Translations under genes and position numbers: made by a program
DNA from: Candidatus Pelethomonas intestinigallinarum
GTDB lineage: Bacteria; Bacillota; Clostridia; Oscillospirales; Oscillospiraceae
NCBI GenBank assembly: GCA_018712665.1
Contig: DVGP01000195.1
Span: 1-14,581, forward strand
Reading direction: 5' to 3'
DNA length: 14,581 nt
The notes under the pieces: generated by a model
Seen by the model: only the letters and a program-made list of their open reading frames with translations
Told to the model about the DNA's origin: nothing
The model's database searches: none
Shown here: positions 6,609-13,562 of the stretch, piece by piece
Numbering within the stretch: position 1 is the first letter of the stretch
Layout: each line of letters begins with the position of its first letter

Positions 6609-8105
6609 TCAGGAGGCAGGGTCCTCAACAAACGCCTCGTTCTCCTCCCGCTCCAGCTCCTCCAGAGCCTCCGACGCCTCCTCGTCGGACAGCCGGCTGA
6701 TCCCGATGCCCGTCCAGGCCAGCAGGAAGGCGATCAGCGGACAGACGTAGGGAAAAACGGCGTAGGGGGCAAAGCCCCCCTCCCCCCAGATCGGCACGCC
6801 CAGGGTGGCGGAGAAGAACACGGCGGAGGAGCACCAGGGGATCACGCTGGAGCAGCAGGTCCCCACGTCCTCCAGCGTCCGGGAGAGGCAGGGCCGGCCC
6901 ATCCGGTTTTTGAGGAAGGGCTTTTGCCAGGCCTCCCCCACGAATACGGAGCTGACGTAGGAGATGCCGCCGATGGACAGCACCAGCAGTGTGGCCAGCT
7001 CCGCTGTGAGCATCGTCTTCCAGCGGGTATTCAGGTTCCGCACCAGAGGCTCGATGGCCTTCTCCAGGAAGCCGCTGTGGGTGAGGATGGTGGTCATGGA
7101 GAAGCCGCAGAAGCAGATGAGAATGATGGAGACCATGCTGGTCATGCCGCCGCGGTTCAAAATATAGGCCACGGTGTCGTCCAGGGCGAAACCGGCGGGA
7201 ACGATGGAGTCGGCGGTAAAGCCGGTGATGACGGCGTTGAAGCCGATGGAGATGTCAAACCCCTGGATCCACCAGCCCAGGAATACGCACAGGAGGCTGC
7301 TGATGAGCATGGTGGGCACCACCGGCTTTTTCAGCAGGGCCAGCCCCAGCAGCACCACGATGGGCAGCAGCAGCAGGGGGCTCCAGGCAAACAGGGCGTC
7401 CAGCTGCTCCATGATCACTACGGCGGTCTCCGGCAGCTCCCCCGCCCCGGTCCCCAGATCCAGGCCCAGCACCAGGAACAGAGCGGCCCCCATGACCCAG
7501 GCGGGGATGGTGGTCCACAGCTGGGAGCGGATATGGCTCCACAGGTCCGTCCCGGCACAGGCGGGGGCCAGGTTGGTGGTCTCGGACATAGGGGAGATCT
7601 TATCTCCGAACACTGAGCCGGCCACCACGGCCCCGCCCATAATGCCCATATCCACTCCGTGGCCGTGGGCCAGGGCCATGCACACAACGCCGGCGGTGCC
7701 GGCGGCGGACCAGCTGGAGCCGGTCATGGTGGACATGATGGTGCAGGCCAGGAAAGCCCCCAGATAGAGGTAGCGTGGGTCGATGAGCTCAAAGCCGTAG
7801 TAGACCAGCATGGGCAGCAGCCCGCTGTAGAGCATCGCCCCCAGGAGCATGCCGATCAGCCACATGATGAGCATGGTGGAGGAGAGCCGGCCGATCCTCT
7901 CACAGATGGCAAGCTCCATCTCCTCCCAGGTAAACCCCAGGCGCAGCGCCATGAGAAAAGCCGCCGCGCAGGCCAGCAGAATACCAAACTGGATGGGAGC
8001 GCCCAACAGCATGGACGTAAAAATCAGGACGCCTACCAGAATCAGACAGATGTAGGACTCTGCGGCTGTTGGCTTGCGGTGTACATGATGAATCTTCTGC
8101 GGCAT
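6609..8105 (-). CDS. nhaC: NhaC-family Na+/H+ antiporter
   Basis: A polytopic inner-membrane protein of 498 residues with about 11-12 hydrophobic segments. NhaC-family landmarks are TGSSWSAAGTAG (128-139) and the ion-path signature GSVFGDKISPMSETTNLAP (163-181), with its conserved GD..SP.S.TT core. The N-terminus (1-16) is cationic and cytosolic. The last ~27 residues form an acidic tail rich in E and D. The ATG at 8105 has an AAGGAGG site 8 nt upstream. Family members exchange Na+ for H+, and some (MleN type) couple this to organic anions, so the substrate is not fixed by sequence alone. It is the gene immediately upstream of eutV in the same direction, with its own copy of the same promoter and a ~130-nt leader. 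A direct role in ethanolamine use is inference. Confidence 0.9.
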   Translation of the reverse strand: MPQKIHHVHRKPTAAESYICLILVGVLIFTSMLLGAPIQFGILLACAAAFLMALRLGFTWEEMELAICERIGRLSSTMLIMWLIGMLLGAMLYSGLLPMLVYYGFELIDPRYLYLGAFLACTIMSTMTGSSWSAAGTAGVVCMALAHGHGVDMGIMGGAVVAGSVFGDKISPMSETTNLAPACAGTDLWSHIRSQLWTTIPAWVMGAALFLVLGLDLGTGAGELPETAVVIMEQLDALFAWSPLLLLPIVVLLGLALLKKPVVPTMLISSLLCVFLGWWIQGFDISIGFNAVITGFTADSIVPAGFALDDTVAYILNRGGMTSMVSIILICFCGFSMTTILTHSGFLEKAIEPLVRNLNTRWKTMLTAELATLLVLSIGGISYVSSVFVGEAWQKPFLKNRMGRPCLSRTLEDVGTCCSSVIPWCSSAVFFSATLGVPIWGEGGFAPYAVFPYVCPLIAFLLAWTGIGISRLSDEEASEALEELEREENEAFVEDPAS

Positions 8106-8136
8106 ATCGCTACCTCCTTATACAATTTCACCCCTC

Positions 8137-8165
8137 GCGAAGCGCAGGGCAAGCCCTGTCTTCGC
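8137..8165 (-). promoter_or_regulatory. Leader hairpin upstream of nhaC
   Basis: GCGAAG/CTTCGC outer stem (6 bp) and CAGGG/CCCTG inner stem (5 bp, CTTG loop) are joined by a small internal loop, about 30 nt before the nhaC start. With the ribosome site exposed downstream, it could modulate translation or stability. No U-run follows. It matches no riboswitch I recognise. Confidence 0.4.
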
Positions 8166-8209
8166 CTTCTTCCCAGTTTCCGTTCCTCCTTGTCGCGATA
8201 ATCATGTGC

Positions 8210-8228
8210 TCTCGCATTTTTTGCGAGA
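8210..8228 (-). promoter_or_regulatory. 5'-end hairpin of the nhaC transcript
   Basis: TCTCGCA-AAAAA-TGCGAGA on the minus strand is a perfect 7-bp stem beginning roughly 8 nt after the predicted start of transcription. Such 5'-terminal stems often protect messages from decay; that role here is inference. Confidence 0.5.
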
Positions 8229-8281
8229 ATCTAATATTATTTATTATAAATTCAATATGAGTTTTTGTCAAACGCTTTTCC
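8228..8281 (-). repeat. 54-bp promoter block, copy 2 (upstream of nhaC)
   Basis: Partner of the block at 6438-6491. Both copies keep the same distance between GGAAAA, -35, -10 and AGATT, with no insertion or deletion. An upstream hairpin lies next to both copies (6501-6539 and 8280-8300). Confidence 0.85.
8243..8271 (-). promoter_or_regulatory. Consensus sigma-A-type promoter of nhaC
   Basis: TTGACA (8271-8266) and TATAAT (8248-8243) on the minus strand are both perfect and separated by 17 nt. Transcription should start near 8236, leaving a leader of about 130 nt before the ATG at 8105. The AT-rich stretch stands out sharply against the GC-rich surroundings. Confidence 0.92.
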
Positions 8282-8300
8282 AACGGGTCCGCGCCGTTGG
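8280..8300. other. Inverted repeat in the nhaC/mgtC-family divergent region
   Basis: CCAACGG and CCGTTGG (7 bp) surround a 7-nt centre, just upstream of the nhaC -35. This could be an operator or a short hairpin. The rest of the divergent region between the nhaC promoter and 8420 shows no gene, no tRNA and no riboswitch that I can recognise; an AT-rich patch occupies about 8376-8402. Confidence 0.4.
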
Positions 8301-8420
8301 GACCTGGCATATGGGTCTGACGTCCTCCGGTCTCGCGCCAGAGTTTCGTCGCCCCGACCACTTACCGCCCCTCCATTTTACACAAATTTAACAAATTTTT
8401 CATCAAGCGCAAGATTTCTC

Positions 8421-8450
8421 TTTACGGAGGCCCAGCCCCGGTGGTAGAAT
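8421..8450 (+). promoter_or_regulatory. Probable promoter of the MgtC/SapB-family gene
   Basis: TTTACG (8421-8426) and TAGAAT (8445-8450) are 18 nt apart: four of six and five of six consensus bases. Initiation near 8457 would leave about 55 nt of leader. The -10 overlaps the upstream ATG at 8449, which argues against using that ATG as the start codon. Confidence 0.5.
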
Positions 8451-8497
8451 GTCTCAAAATCTCCCGCGGGCCCTGCCTGGGGGCCGCCGCGGAGAAC

Positions 8498-8503
8498 AGG
8501 AGG
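8498..8503 (+). promoter_or_regulatory. Ribosome binding site that fixes a TTG start
   Basis: AGGAGG lies 8 nt before TTG at 8512. The in-frame ATG at 8449 has no comparable site, so the TTG is the better start. Confidence 0.8.
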
Positions 8504-8511
8504 TCTGTCCC

Positions 8512-9204
8512 TTGCAACCGTTCATTCTCTCCATTGCCGACATCCTCAACGACTTCAACGCCTGGTCCGTCTTTTTCCGCCTGCTGCTGGCCACCCTGGT
8601 GGGCGGCGCGGTGGGTTCCCAGCGGGGCCGCCAGGGCCGGGCCGCCGGGCTGCGAACCCATATTCTGGTCTGCCTGGGAGCCACCATGACGGCCATGGTG
8701 GGCCTCTACACCGGATACATTCTGGACTTCTCCAACGACCCCCTGCGTGTCAGCGCCCAGGTCATCTCCGGCATCGGCTTTCTGGGGGCGGGCACCATCC
8801 TCACCCGAAACCACTCCCAGGTGACGGGGCTGACCACCGCCGCCGGGCTGTGGACCACCGCCAGCATCGGCTTGGCCATCGGCATCGGCTTCTACTGGGC
8901 GGTGGTGGTGTCCTTCATCATCGTGATGATCACCATCAGCGTCCTCACCCGGCTGGAGCGGTCCACCAAGGGCCGGGACATCGAGGCCTGCTACCTGGAG
9001 CTGAGCGACGTGCGGCGGGTCAATGAGTTCTGCGACCATCTGGGGCCCAACGTCTCGGAGCTGCGGGTTCTGCCCGCCAAGAGCGGGACGCCCTCCTGCG
9101 TGGGGCTGGAGCTGACGATCACCGACCTGGGAGACGCGTCGGAGTTCTTTCGCTCCGTCCGGGAGCTGGACTACGTGGTCATGGCCGTTCCCGTCTCCCG
9201 ATAG
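8512..9204 (+). CDS. MgtC/SapB-family inner-membrane protein
   Basis: 230 residues from a TTG start chosen for its perfect AGGAGG site; the ATG at 8449 would add 21 residues unlike the family and lie within the promoter. The N-terminal ~145 residues form the MgtC domain with about four to five membrane segments and the family strings RTHILVCLGA (48-57), GIGFLGAGTI (87-96) and GLTTAAGLWTTASIGLAIG (106-124). The C-terminal ~80 residues are soluble, as in two-domain relatives. Members relate to Mg2+ homeostasis, F-ATPase modulation or acid tolerance; which applies here cannot be read from sequence. The gene is monocistronic, between its own promoter and terminator, and separates the eut and spoIIIA clusters. 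No Mg2+ riboswitch-like leader is visible. Confidence 0.9.
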   Translation: MQPFILSIADILNDFNAWSVFFRLLLATLVGGAVGSQRGRQGRAAGLRTHILVCLGATMTAMVGLYTGYILDFSNDPLRVSAQVISGIGFLGAGTILTRNHSQVTGLTTAAGLWTTASIGLAIGIGFYWAVVVSFIIVMITISVLTRLERSTKGRDIEACYLELSDVRRVNEFCDHLGPNVSELRVLPAKSGTPSCVGLELTITDLGDASEFFRSVRELDYVVMAVPVSR

Positions 9205-9245
9205 AGCCCCGGCCAGTCCAAGTCAATTTTTCTGTTCTATGCGTG

Positions 9246-9282
9246 AAGAACCGGTACAAAGCGTACCGGTTCTTTTCTTTTT
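9246..9282 (+). terminator. Intrinsic terminator of the MgtC/SapB-family gene
   Basis: AAGAACCGGTAC pairs with GTACCGGTTCTT (12 bp, 5-nt loop AAAGC) and runs into TTTTCTTTTT. It lies about 40 nt after the stop codon and shields the sporulation operon from upstream transcription. Confidence 0.95.
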
Positions 9283-9306
9283 CCTTCTGGTGTTGGAAAC
9301 TCCCCG

Positions 9307-9335
9307 GCATATTCAGGGACGAGCCCTCATACAGT
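9307..9335 (+). promoter_or_regulatory. Sigma-E promoter of the spoIIIA operon
   Basis: GCATATT (9307-9313) and CATACAGT (9328-9335), 14 nt apart, fit the mother-cell sigma-E consensus (KMATATT, 14-15 nt, CATACANT) at every position. It sits 32 nt upstream of spoIIIAA, where the B. subtilis operon has its sigma-E promoter. Confidence 0.92.
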
Positions 9336-9367
9336 GGAGCAAACGAAGGAAACGGAAGGTGATGGCA

Positions 9368-10279
9368 ATGACGGAGGCATACGCGGCGGGGCGGTATGAG
9401 GAGGCCTGCGCCCTGCTGCCCCCGGCCCTGCGGGCGGCGGCCCTGGCCGTCCCACGGCGGCGGATGGCCAGGGTGGAGGAGCTGCGGCTGCGGGTGGGGC
9501 GGCCGGTGGGGTTGTCTCTCCCGGAGGGGGAGATCCCCCTGGCGCAGACGCAGGTGGGGGCTGAGGACCTGGAAGAAGTGCTGGACCGAGCCACGGAGTT
9601 CTCCCGGTACACCGCCGCCGGGACCCTGAGCCAGGGGTACGTCACCGCCCCCGGCGGCTTCCGGGTGGGGGTGTGCGGCACGTCGGTCCAGGGAGAGGAG
9701 GCCGACGGGCTGCGGGAGCTGAGCTCCCTGTCCATCCGGGTCCCCCGGGTCCGGGAGGGGGTGGCCCGACCGGTGCTGCCCCGGCTCATCGAGGCGGGCC
9801 AGCTCCAAAGCGCCCTGGTCCTCTCCCCGCCGGGAGGGGGCAAGACCACCCTCCTGCGGGACCTGGTGCGGCTCATCAGCCTGGGAACAGAGGACCTCCC
9901 GCCCATGCGGGTCTCCCTGGTGGACGAGCGGGGGGAGCTGGCGGCATCGTACCGGGGCAGGCCCCAGCTGGATGTGGGGCCCCGGACCGACGTGCTGGAC
10001 GGCTGCCCCAAGGCGATGGCGGTACCCATGCTCCTGCGGGCCATGACCCCCCAGGTCATCGCCCTGGACGAGCTGGCCCTGGACGAGGACGCCGGGGCGG
10101 TGCGGTCCGCCGCCGGCTGCGGGGCGGTCCTGCTGGCCACCGCCCACGCCGCGTCGCCGGAGGAGCTGGCCCGGCGTCCGGCCCTGGCGGGACTGCTGGC
10201 GGGGGATATTTTCCACCGGACGGTGACCATCTCCGGCGCCGGGGCGGACCGGACCTACCGGGTGGAGGCCCTGCCGTGA
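9368..10279 (+). CDS. spoIIIAA: SpoIIIAA, stage III sporulation ATPase
   Basis: A secretion-type AAA ATPase thought to energise the SpoIIIA-SpoIIQ feeding-tube complex at the engulfed forespore. From the ATG at 9368 it has 303 residues (B. subtilis 307). The frame is open from 9239, but that would place the start in the terminator; GGAAGGTGA before 9368 supports the later start over the ATG at 9362. Walker A is SPPGGGKTT (153-161, K159), and the Walker B region is VIALDELA (230-237). The conserved IRVPR lies near 123-127, and TAHA (258-261) probably acts as a sensor. It is the first gene after the sigma-E promoter; its TGA overlaps the spoIIIAB GTG. Confidence 0.97.
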   Translation: MTEAYAAGRYEEACALLPPALRAAALAVPRRRMARVEELRLRVGRPVGLSLPEGEIPLAQTQVGAEDLEEVLDRATEFSRYTAAGTLSQGYVTAPGGFRVGVCGTSVQGEEADGLRELSSLSIRVPRVREGVARPVLPRLIEAGQLQSALVLSPPGGGKTTLLRDLVRLISLGTEDLPPMRVSLVDERGELAASYRGRPQLDVGPRTDVLDGCPKAMAVPMLLRAMTPQVIALDELALDEDAGAVRSAAGCGAVLLATAHAASPEELARRPALAGLLAGDIFHRTVTISGAGADRTYRVEALP

Positions 10280-10776
10280 GCGCGCTGGGGGCCCTGCTGG
10301 TGCTGTGGGGGGCCGGGGGGCTGTACGTCCTGCGGCGGCGGCAGGACATGCTGCCCCTCCGCCTGGGACGGGCCCTGCTGGAGGATCTGGCGGTGCTGCG
10401 GCGGCAGATCTGTCTGTGCCGGGCTCCCCTGCCCGCCATTCTGGCAAAGGAGCTGTGCCGTGGGCCGGGGGCCCAGGCCCTTTGGGAGCCCCTGGCCCGG
10501 CGGCTGGAGCGGGCCCAGGCGGGAGAGGGGGTCTCCCTCCCCCGGTGCTGGGCGGCGGCAGTCAGGGAGCTGCCCCAGCCGCTGGGGGAACTGCTGGCCC
10601 CCCTGGGCCCCCTGCTGCCGGCGGGGGGCGGGGCTCTGGCCCGGGCCATCGACGAAACGAGAGAGGAGCTGACCAGGTATCTGCGGCGGGAGCAGGAGCG
10701 GCAGAGCATGGCGGCGCGGCTCACCGCCGCGGCGTGCCTGTCCGGAGCCGCCCTGGTGATCCTGGTGCTGATATGA
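10276..10776 (+). CDS. spoIIIAB: SpoIIIAB, stage III sporulation membrane protein
   Basis: 166 residues (B. subtilis 171) with one hydrophobic segment at each end (about 3-19 and 148-166) and a helical cytosolic middle. SpoIIIAB resembles type II secretion GspF-type components and partners SpoIIIAA. The GTG start overlaps the spoIIIAA stop (GTGA), so translation is coupled. The frame stays open much further upstream only because of high GC. Visible family features include REEQERQSM-like charged residues just before the last segment (REQERQSMAAR about 140-150). Function by homology and position. Confidence 0.93.
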   Translation: MSALGALLVLWGAGGLYVLRRRQDMLPLRLGRALLEDLAVLRRQICLCRAPLPAILAKELCRGPGAQALWEPLARRLERAQAGEGVSLPRCWAAAVRELPQPLGELLAPLGPLLPAGGGALARAIDETREELTRYLRREQERQSMAARLTAAACLSGAALVILVLI

Positions 10777-10785
10777 CGATTTGCT

Positions 10786-10980
10786 ATGGATATTGATTTG
10801 ATTTTCAGGATCGCCGCCATCGGCATCGTGGTGGCGGTGCTCAACCAGCTGCTGGTGCGGTCCGGCCGGGAGGAGCAGGCCATGATGACCACGCTGGCGG
10901 GACTGGTGGTGGTGATGATGATGCTGGTGCGGGAGATCAGCGACCTGTTCCAGCTCATCAAGACCCTGTTCGGCTTTTGA
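10786..10980 (+). CDS. spoIIIAC: SpoIIIAC, small stage III sporulation membrane protein
   Basis: 64 residues (B. subtilis 68) with two membrane helices (about 4-24 and 33-50) around a charged turn RSGREEQA, and the conserved end EISDLFQLIKTLFGF. It is a membrane component of the feeding-tube machinery. No Shine-Dalgarno is visible before the ATG. A seven-codon mini-ORF (10773-10796) overlaps both the spoIIIAB stop and this start, so ribosomes probably arrive by termination-reinitiation. One base separates its stop from spoIIIAD. Confidence 0.95.
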   Translation: MDIDLIFRIAAIGIVVAVLNQLLVRSGREEQAMMTTLAGLVVVMMMLVREISDLFQLIKTLFGF

Positions 10981-10981
10981 C

Positions 10982-11368
10982 ATGGAGCTGCTGCGACTGA
11001 TGGGGCTGTGCCTGGCGTGCCTGCCGGCGGTTGTACTGCTGAAGAAGAACGCCCCGGAGCAGGCCATGCTCCTCACCGCCGCCATTTTGTCCCTGGCGCT
11101 CCTCCGGTGCCTGTCCCTGGCGGCTCCCCTGCTGGAAACCTTGGGCAGCCTTTTTGAGCGGGCGGGGATCGAGAGCGCCCATGTGGGGGTGCTGGCCAAG
11201 ACGGCAGCAGCGGCGGCGGTGACCCGGCTGGCCTCGGATCTCTGCAAGGACGGCGGCTCCCAGGCGATGGCCTCCGCCGTGGAGCTGGCGGGGGCGGTGG
11301 TCTCCCTGGTCATCGCCCTGCCCCTGGTGGAGGCGGTGGCGGAGCTGCTGCTGGGATTTTTCGCGTAG
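10982..11368 (+). CDS. spoIIIAD: SpoIIIAD, stage III sporulation membrane protein
   Basis: 128 residues (B. subtilis about 133) with about three to four hydrophobic segments and the family's AKTAAAAAVTRLASDLCKDGG region (about 72-92), which precedes the KDGGSQAMASAVELAGAVV segment. It is related in architecture to SpoIIIAC and is thought to sit with it in the export apparatus membrane ring. Start ATG is 1 nt after the spoIIIAC stop, so coupled translation is likely. Confidence 0.95.
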   Translation: MELLRLMGLCLACLPAVVLLKKNAPEQAMLLTAAILSLALLRCLSLAAPLLETLGSLFERAGIESAHVGVLAKTAAAAAVTRLASDLCKDGGSQAMASAVELAGAVVSLVIALPLVEAVAELLLGFFA

Positions 11369-11380
11369 GAGGGTCATTCT

Positions 11381-12502
11381 ATGGCAAAACAGGACATGGG
11401 GCGGCTCCTCCCCTGGCTGCTGGCCCTGCTTCTGGTCCTCCTGCTGGGGGGACAGGCCCGGGCCGCCGGGGACGGGGGAGACGGAGAGCCCCCCACCCTC
11501 CCCCGGGAGCTTCTGGAGGCCGCCCCGGAGGCGGCGGAGGCTCTGGAGAAGGACGGCGCGGGAGGGTTCGATCTGGCCGCCGGAGTGAGCAAGCTGTGGG
11601 CGTCGGCGGTGGAGAAGGCGAAAGATTATCTTTTCTCCGGCGTCAGGAGCGTGGCCGCCATCATGGCCGGGGTGGTGGCCCTGGGAGCGGCGGAGAGCAT
11701 GATCCCGGACTACGGCGGGCGGGGCGGGCGGTGGGTCACCGCCGTGGGAGCCCTGTGGGTGACGGCGGTGTCCGCCGGGGACATCGACGCCCTCATCGGC
11801 CTGGGCCGGGAGACGGTGGGAGAGGTGGCGACGCTGACCAAGCTCCTGCTGCCCGCCCTGGCGGCGGCCACCGCCGCCGGGGGCGGCGTCACGGCGGCCT
11901 CGGCCCGGCAGGTGGCGGCGGTGCTCTTCTCCGACGTGCTTCTGGCGGTCATTGACGGCCTGCTGCTGCCCATGGTGTACCTCTACATCGGCGTGGCCGC
12001 CGCCGGGGCGGTATTGGAGGAGAACGTGCTGGAGACCATCGGGGAGCTGCTGAAAAAGGTGGTGGTCTGGGTCCTCAGCGGACTGCTGGTCCTCTTCACC
12101 ACCTTTCTCACCGTCAGCGGCGCCATCGCGGGCCATGCCGACGCCCAGGCGGTGCGGCTGGCCAAGTCGGCGGTGAGCGCGGCGGTGCCGGTGGTGGGGG
12201 GCATCCTCTCCGACGCGGCGGAGAGCGTCATGGCCGGGGCCGGCATTCTCAAGGGGATGATCGGAGCCTTCGGCGCCCTGGCGGTGCTGTCGGCCTGCCT
12301 GGTCCCCTTCCTGCGCCTGGGATGCCAGTACCTCCTCTACCAGGGGGCGGGGCTGGTGGCAGGGGCGGCGGGGCCGAAAAACCTCACCGCCCTGCTGCGG
12401 AAGCTGGGGGACGCCTTCGGCCTGGTGCTGGCCATGACCGGGACCTCCGCCCTGCTGCTCATCATCACCCTGGTGTCATCGCTGACGGCGGTGACGCCGT
12501 GA
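11381..12502 (+). CDS. spoIIIAE: SpoIIIAE, stage III sporulation polytopic membrane protein
   Basis: 373 residues with an N-terminal signal peptide (hydrophobic 8-23, likely cleavage after ARA near 28) and a loop rich in G, E and P. At least six membrane segments follow from about residue 90. Conserved family strings include the GRETVGEVATLTKLLLPALAA region (about 147-165) and YLYIGVAAAG (about 197-207). It is probably the permease-like element of the complex. A TAGGAGGG site precedes the ATG. Its TGA overlaps the spoIIIAF ATG by one base (TGATG). Confidence 0.96.
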   Translation: MAKQDMGRLLPWLLALLLVLLLGGQARAAGDGGDGEPPTLPRELLEAAPEAAEALEKDGAGGFDLAAGVSKLWASAVEKAKDYLFSGVRSVAAIMAGVVALGAAESMIPDYGGRGGRWVTAVGALWVTAVSAGDIDALIGLGRETVGEVATLTKLLLPALAAATAAGGGVTAASARQVAAVLFSDVLLAVIDGLLLPMVYLYIGVAAAGAVLEENVLETIGELLKKVVVWVLSGLLVLFTTFLTVSGAIAGHADAQAVRLAKSAVSAAVPVVGGILSDAAESVMAGAGILKGMIGAFGALAVLSACLVPFLRLGCQYLLYQGAGLVAGAAGPKNLTALLRKLGDAFGLVLAMTGTSALLLIITLVSSLTAVTP

Positions 12503-12981
12503 TGGCGGCGGTAAAGGCCTGGCTGCTGGGGGTGACCCTCACCGCTCTGGCCGCGGGGCTGGCCCGGCAGCTGGCCCCCCAGGGCCGGGAGCAGGCGGCG
12601 GTGCGGCTGGTGGGCGGACTGCTGCTGGTCCTGGCGCTGCTGCGGCCCATCGCGGCCCTGCGGTGGGAGGACCTGCCCGCCCTGGAGGCAGGGTCCTTCT
12701 CCGCCCAGACAGAGGAGCAGGCCCAGGCCTACCGGCAGGAGCAGACCGACGCGCTTTCCGCTATCATAGCGGAGCGGTTGGAGGCATATATATGGGACAA
12801 AGGGTGTGAGCTTGGGCTGGAGCTGGCGGTGACGGTGACCTGCGCCGAGACGGAGAGCGGCGTCCCCCTGCCGGACGCGGTGACCATCGCCGGACCGTAC
12901 AGCGCGGCGCTCTCAGCCTGGCTCACAGAGGAGGTGGGCATCCCCGCCGAAAAACAGATATGGCTGGAGGCGAGTGAATGA
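12502..12981 (+). CDS. spoIIIAF: SpoIIIAF, stage III sporulation membrane-anchored protein
   Basis: 159 residues from the ATG at 12502; a GTG one codon earlier is the alternative. Two N-terminal membrane segments (about 5-20 and 31-50) precede a soluble domain of the ring-building type seen in SpoIIIAF, with an alpha-helical TDALSAIIAERLEAYIWDKG part and a beta-rich LELAVTVTCAE strand. B. subtilis SpoIIIAF is longer (about 206), the difference lying in the linker and C-terminus. The upstream open frame from 12322 is a shadow of spoIIIAE. Confidence 0.9.
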   Translation: MAAVKAWLLGVTLTALAAGLARQLAPQGREQAAVRLVGGLLLVLALLRPIAALRWEDLPALEAGSFSAQTEEQAQAYRQEQTDALSAIIAERLEAYIWDKGCELGLELAVTVTCAETESGVPLPDAVTIAGPYSAALSAWLTEEVGIPAEKQIWLEASE

Positions 12982-13562
12982 CGAGAGAGGAAGAGAAGGG
13001 AAAGCTGCCGAAGCCCCTGGCGGCTCTGCTGCGGTACAAGTACGTCCTGCTGGTGGCGGCGGCAGGGGTGGCCCTCCTTCTGTGGCCGGAGAGCCCCAGC
13101 GCGTCTCTGGGCGGCAGCGCCCAGGAGTCCGCCCAGACCGCCGGGGCGGAGGAGGCTCTCCGGGAGATGGAGTCCGCCATGGAGGACATTCTGGAAAAGA
13201 TCCAGGGGGTGGGCCAGGTGGATGTGATGCTGACGCTCCAGAGCGGCGGCGAGCTGGTCCTGGCCGAGGACAGCTCTCTCCGCTACAGCGGCAGCACCCA
13301 GTCCCCCGACGACTACGACCGCTCCAGCCAGACGGTGACCGTCTCCGGCGACAGCGGCCAGGACGTGGTGGTCACCCAGGAGATCTGCCCCCAGTACCGG
13401 GGGGCCCTGGTGGTCTGTGAGGGCGGCGGCAGCGACGGGGTGCGGCTGCAGGTGGTGGAGGCGGTCTCCGCCCTCACCGGGCTGGGCGCCGACCGCATCG
13501 CCGTGGTCCAGTGGCGGGTCGGGGGAGGCGGCGGCAGTACCGAAGGAGGCACGGCAGGATGA
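12978..13562 (+). CDS. spoIIIAG: SpoIIIAG, ring-forming channel protein
   Basis: 194 residues. A short basic cytosolic start (1-20) is followed by one membrane anchor (about 20-36) and an extracytoplasmic ring-building-motif domain (about 55-180) with EEALREMESAMEDILEKIQG and VDVMLTLQSGG. The family forms a large homomeric ring across the intermembrane space. The C-terminus ends in a Gly-rich tail. Its ATG overlaps the spoIIIAF stop (ATGA), and its own stop overlaps the spoIIIAH ATG in the same way. Confidence 0.95.
   Translation: MTREEEKGKLPKPLAALLRYKYVLLVAAAGVALLLWPESPSASLGGSAQESAQTAGAEEALREMESAMEDILEKIQGVGQVDVMLTLQSGGELVLAEDSSLRYSGSTQSPDDYDRSSQTVTVSGDSGQDVVVTQEICPQYRGALVVCEGGGSDGVRLQVVEAVSALTGLGADRIAVVQWRVGGGGGSTEGGTAG

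Noticed and set aside
8449..8511. ATG at 8449 as start of the MgtC/SapB-family gene
   Set aside because: It overlaps the probable -10 box, lacks a ribosome site and adds residues unlike the family; TTG at 8512 has AGGAGG at ideal spacing.
10958..12136. Minus-strand Q/H/R-rich open frame opposite spoIIIAE
   Set aside because: Antisense to an intact, family-length SpoIIIAE; the Q, H and R richness follows from reversed Leu/Val/Ala codons.
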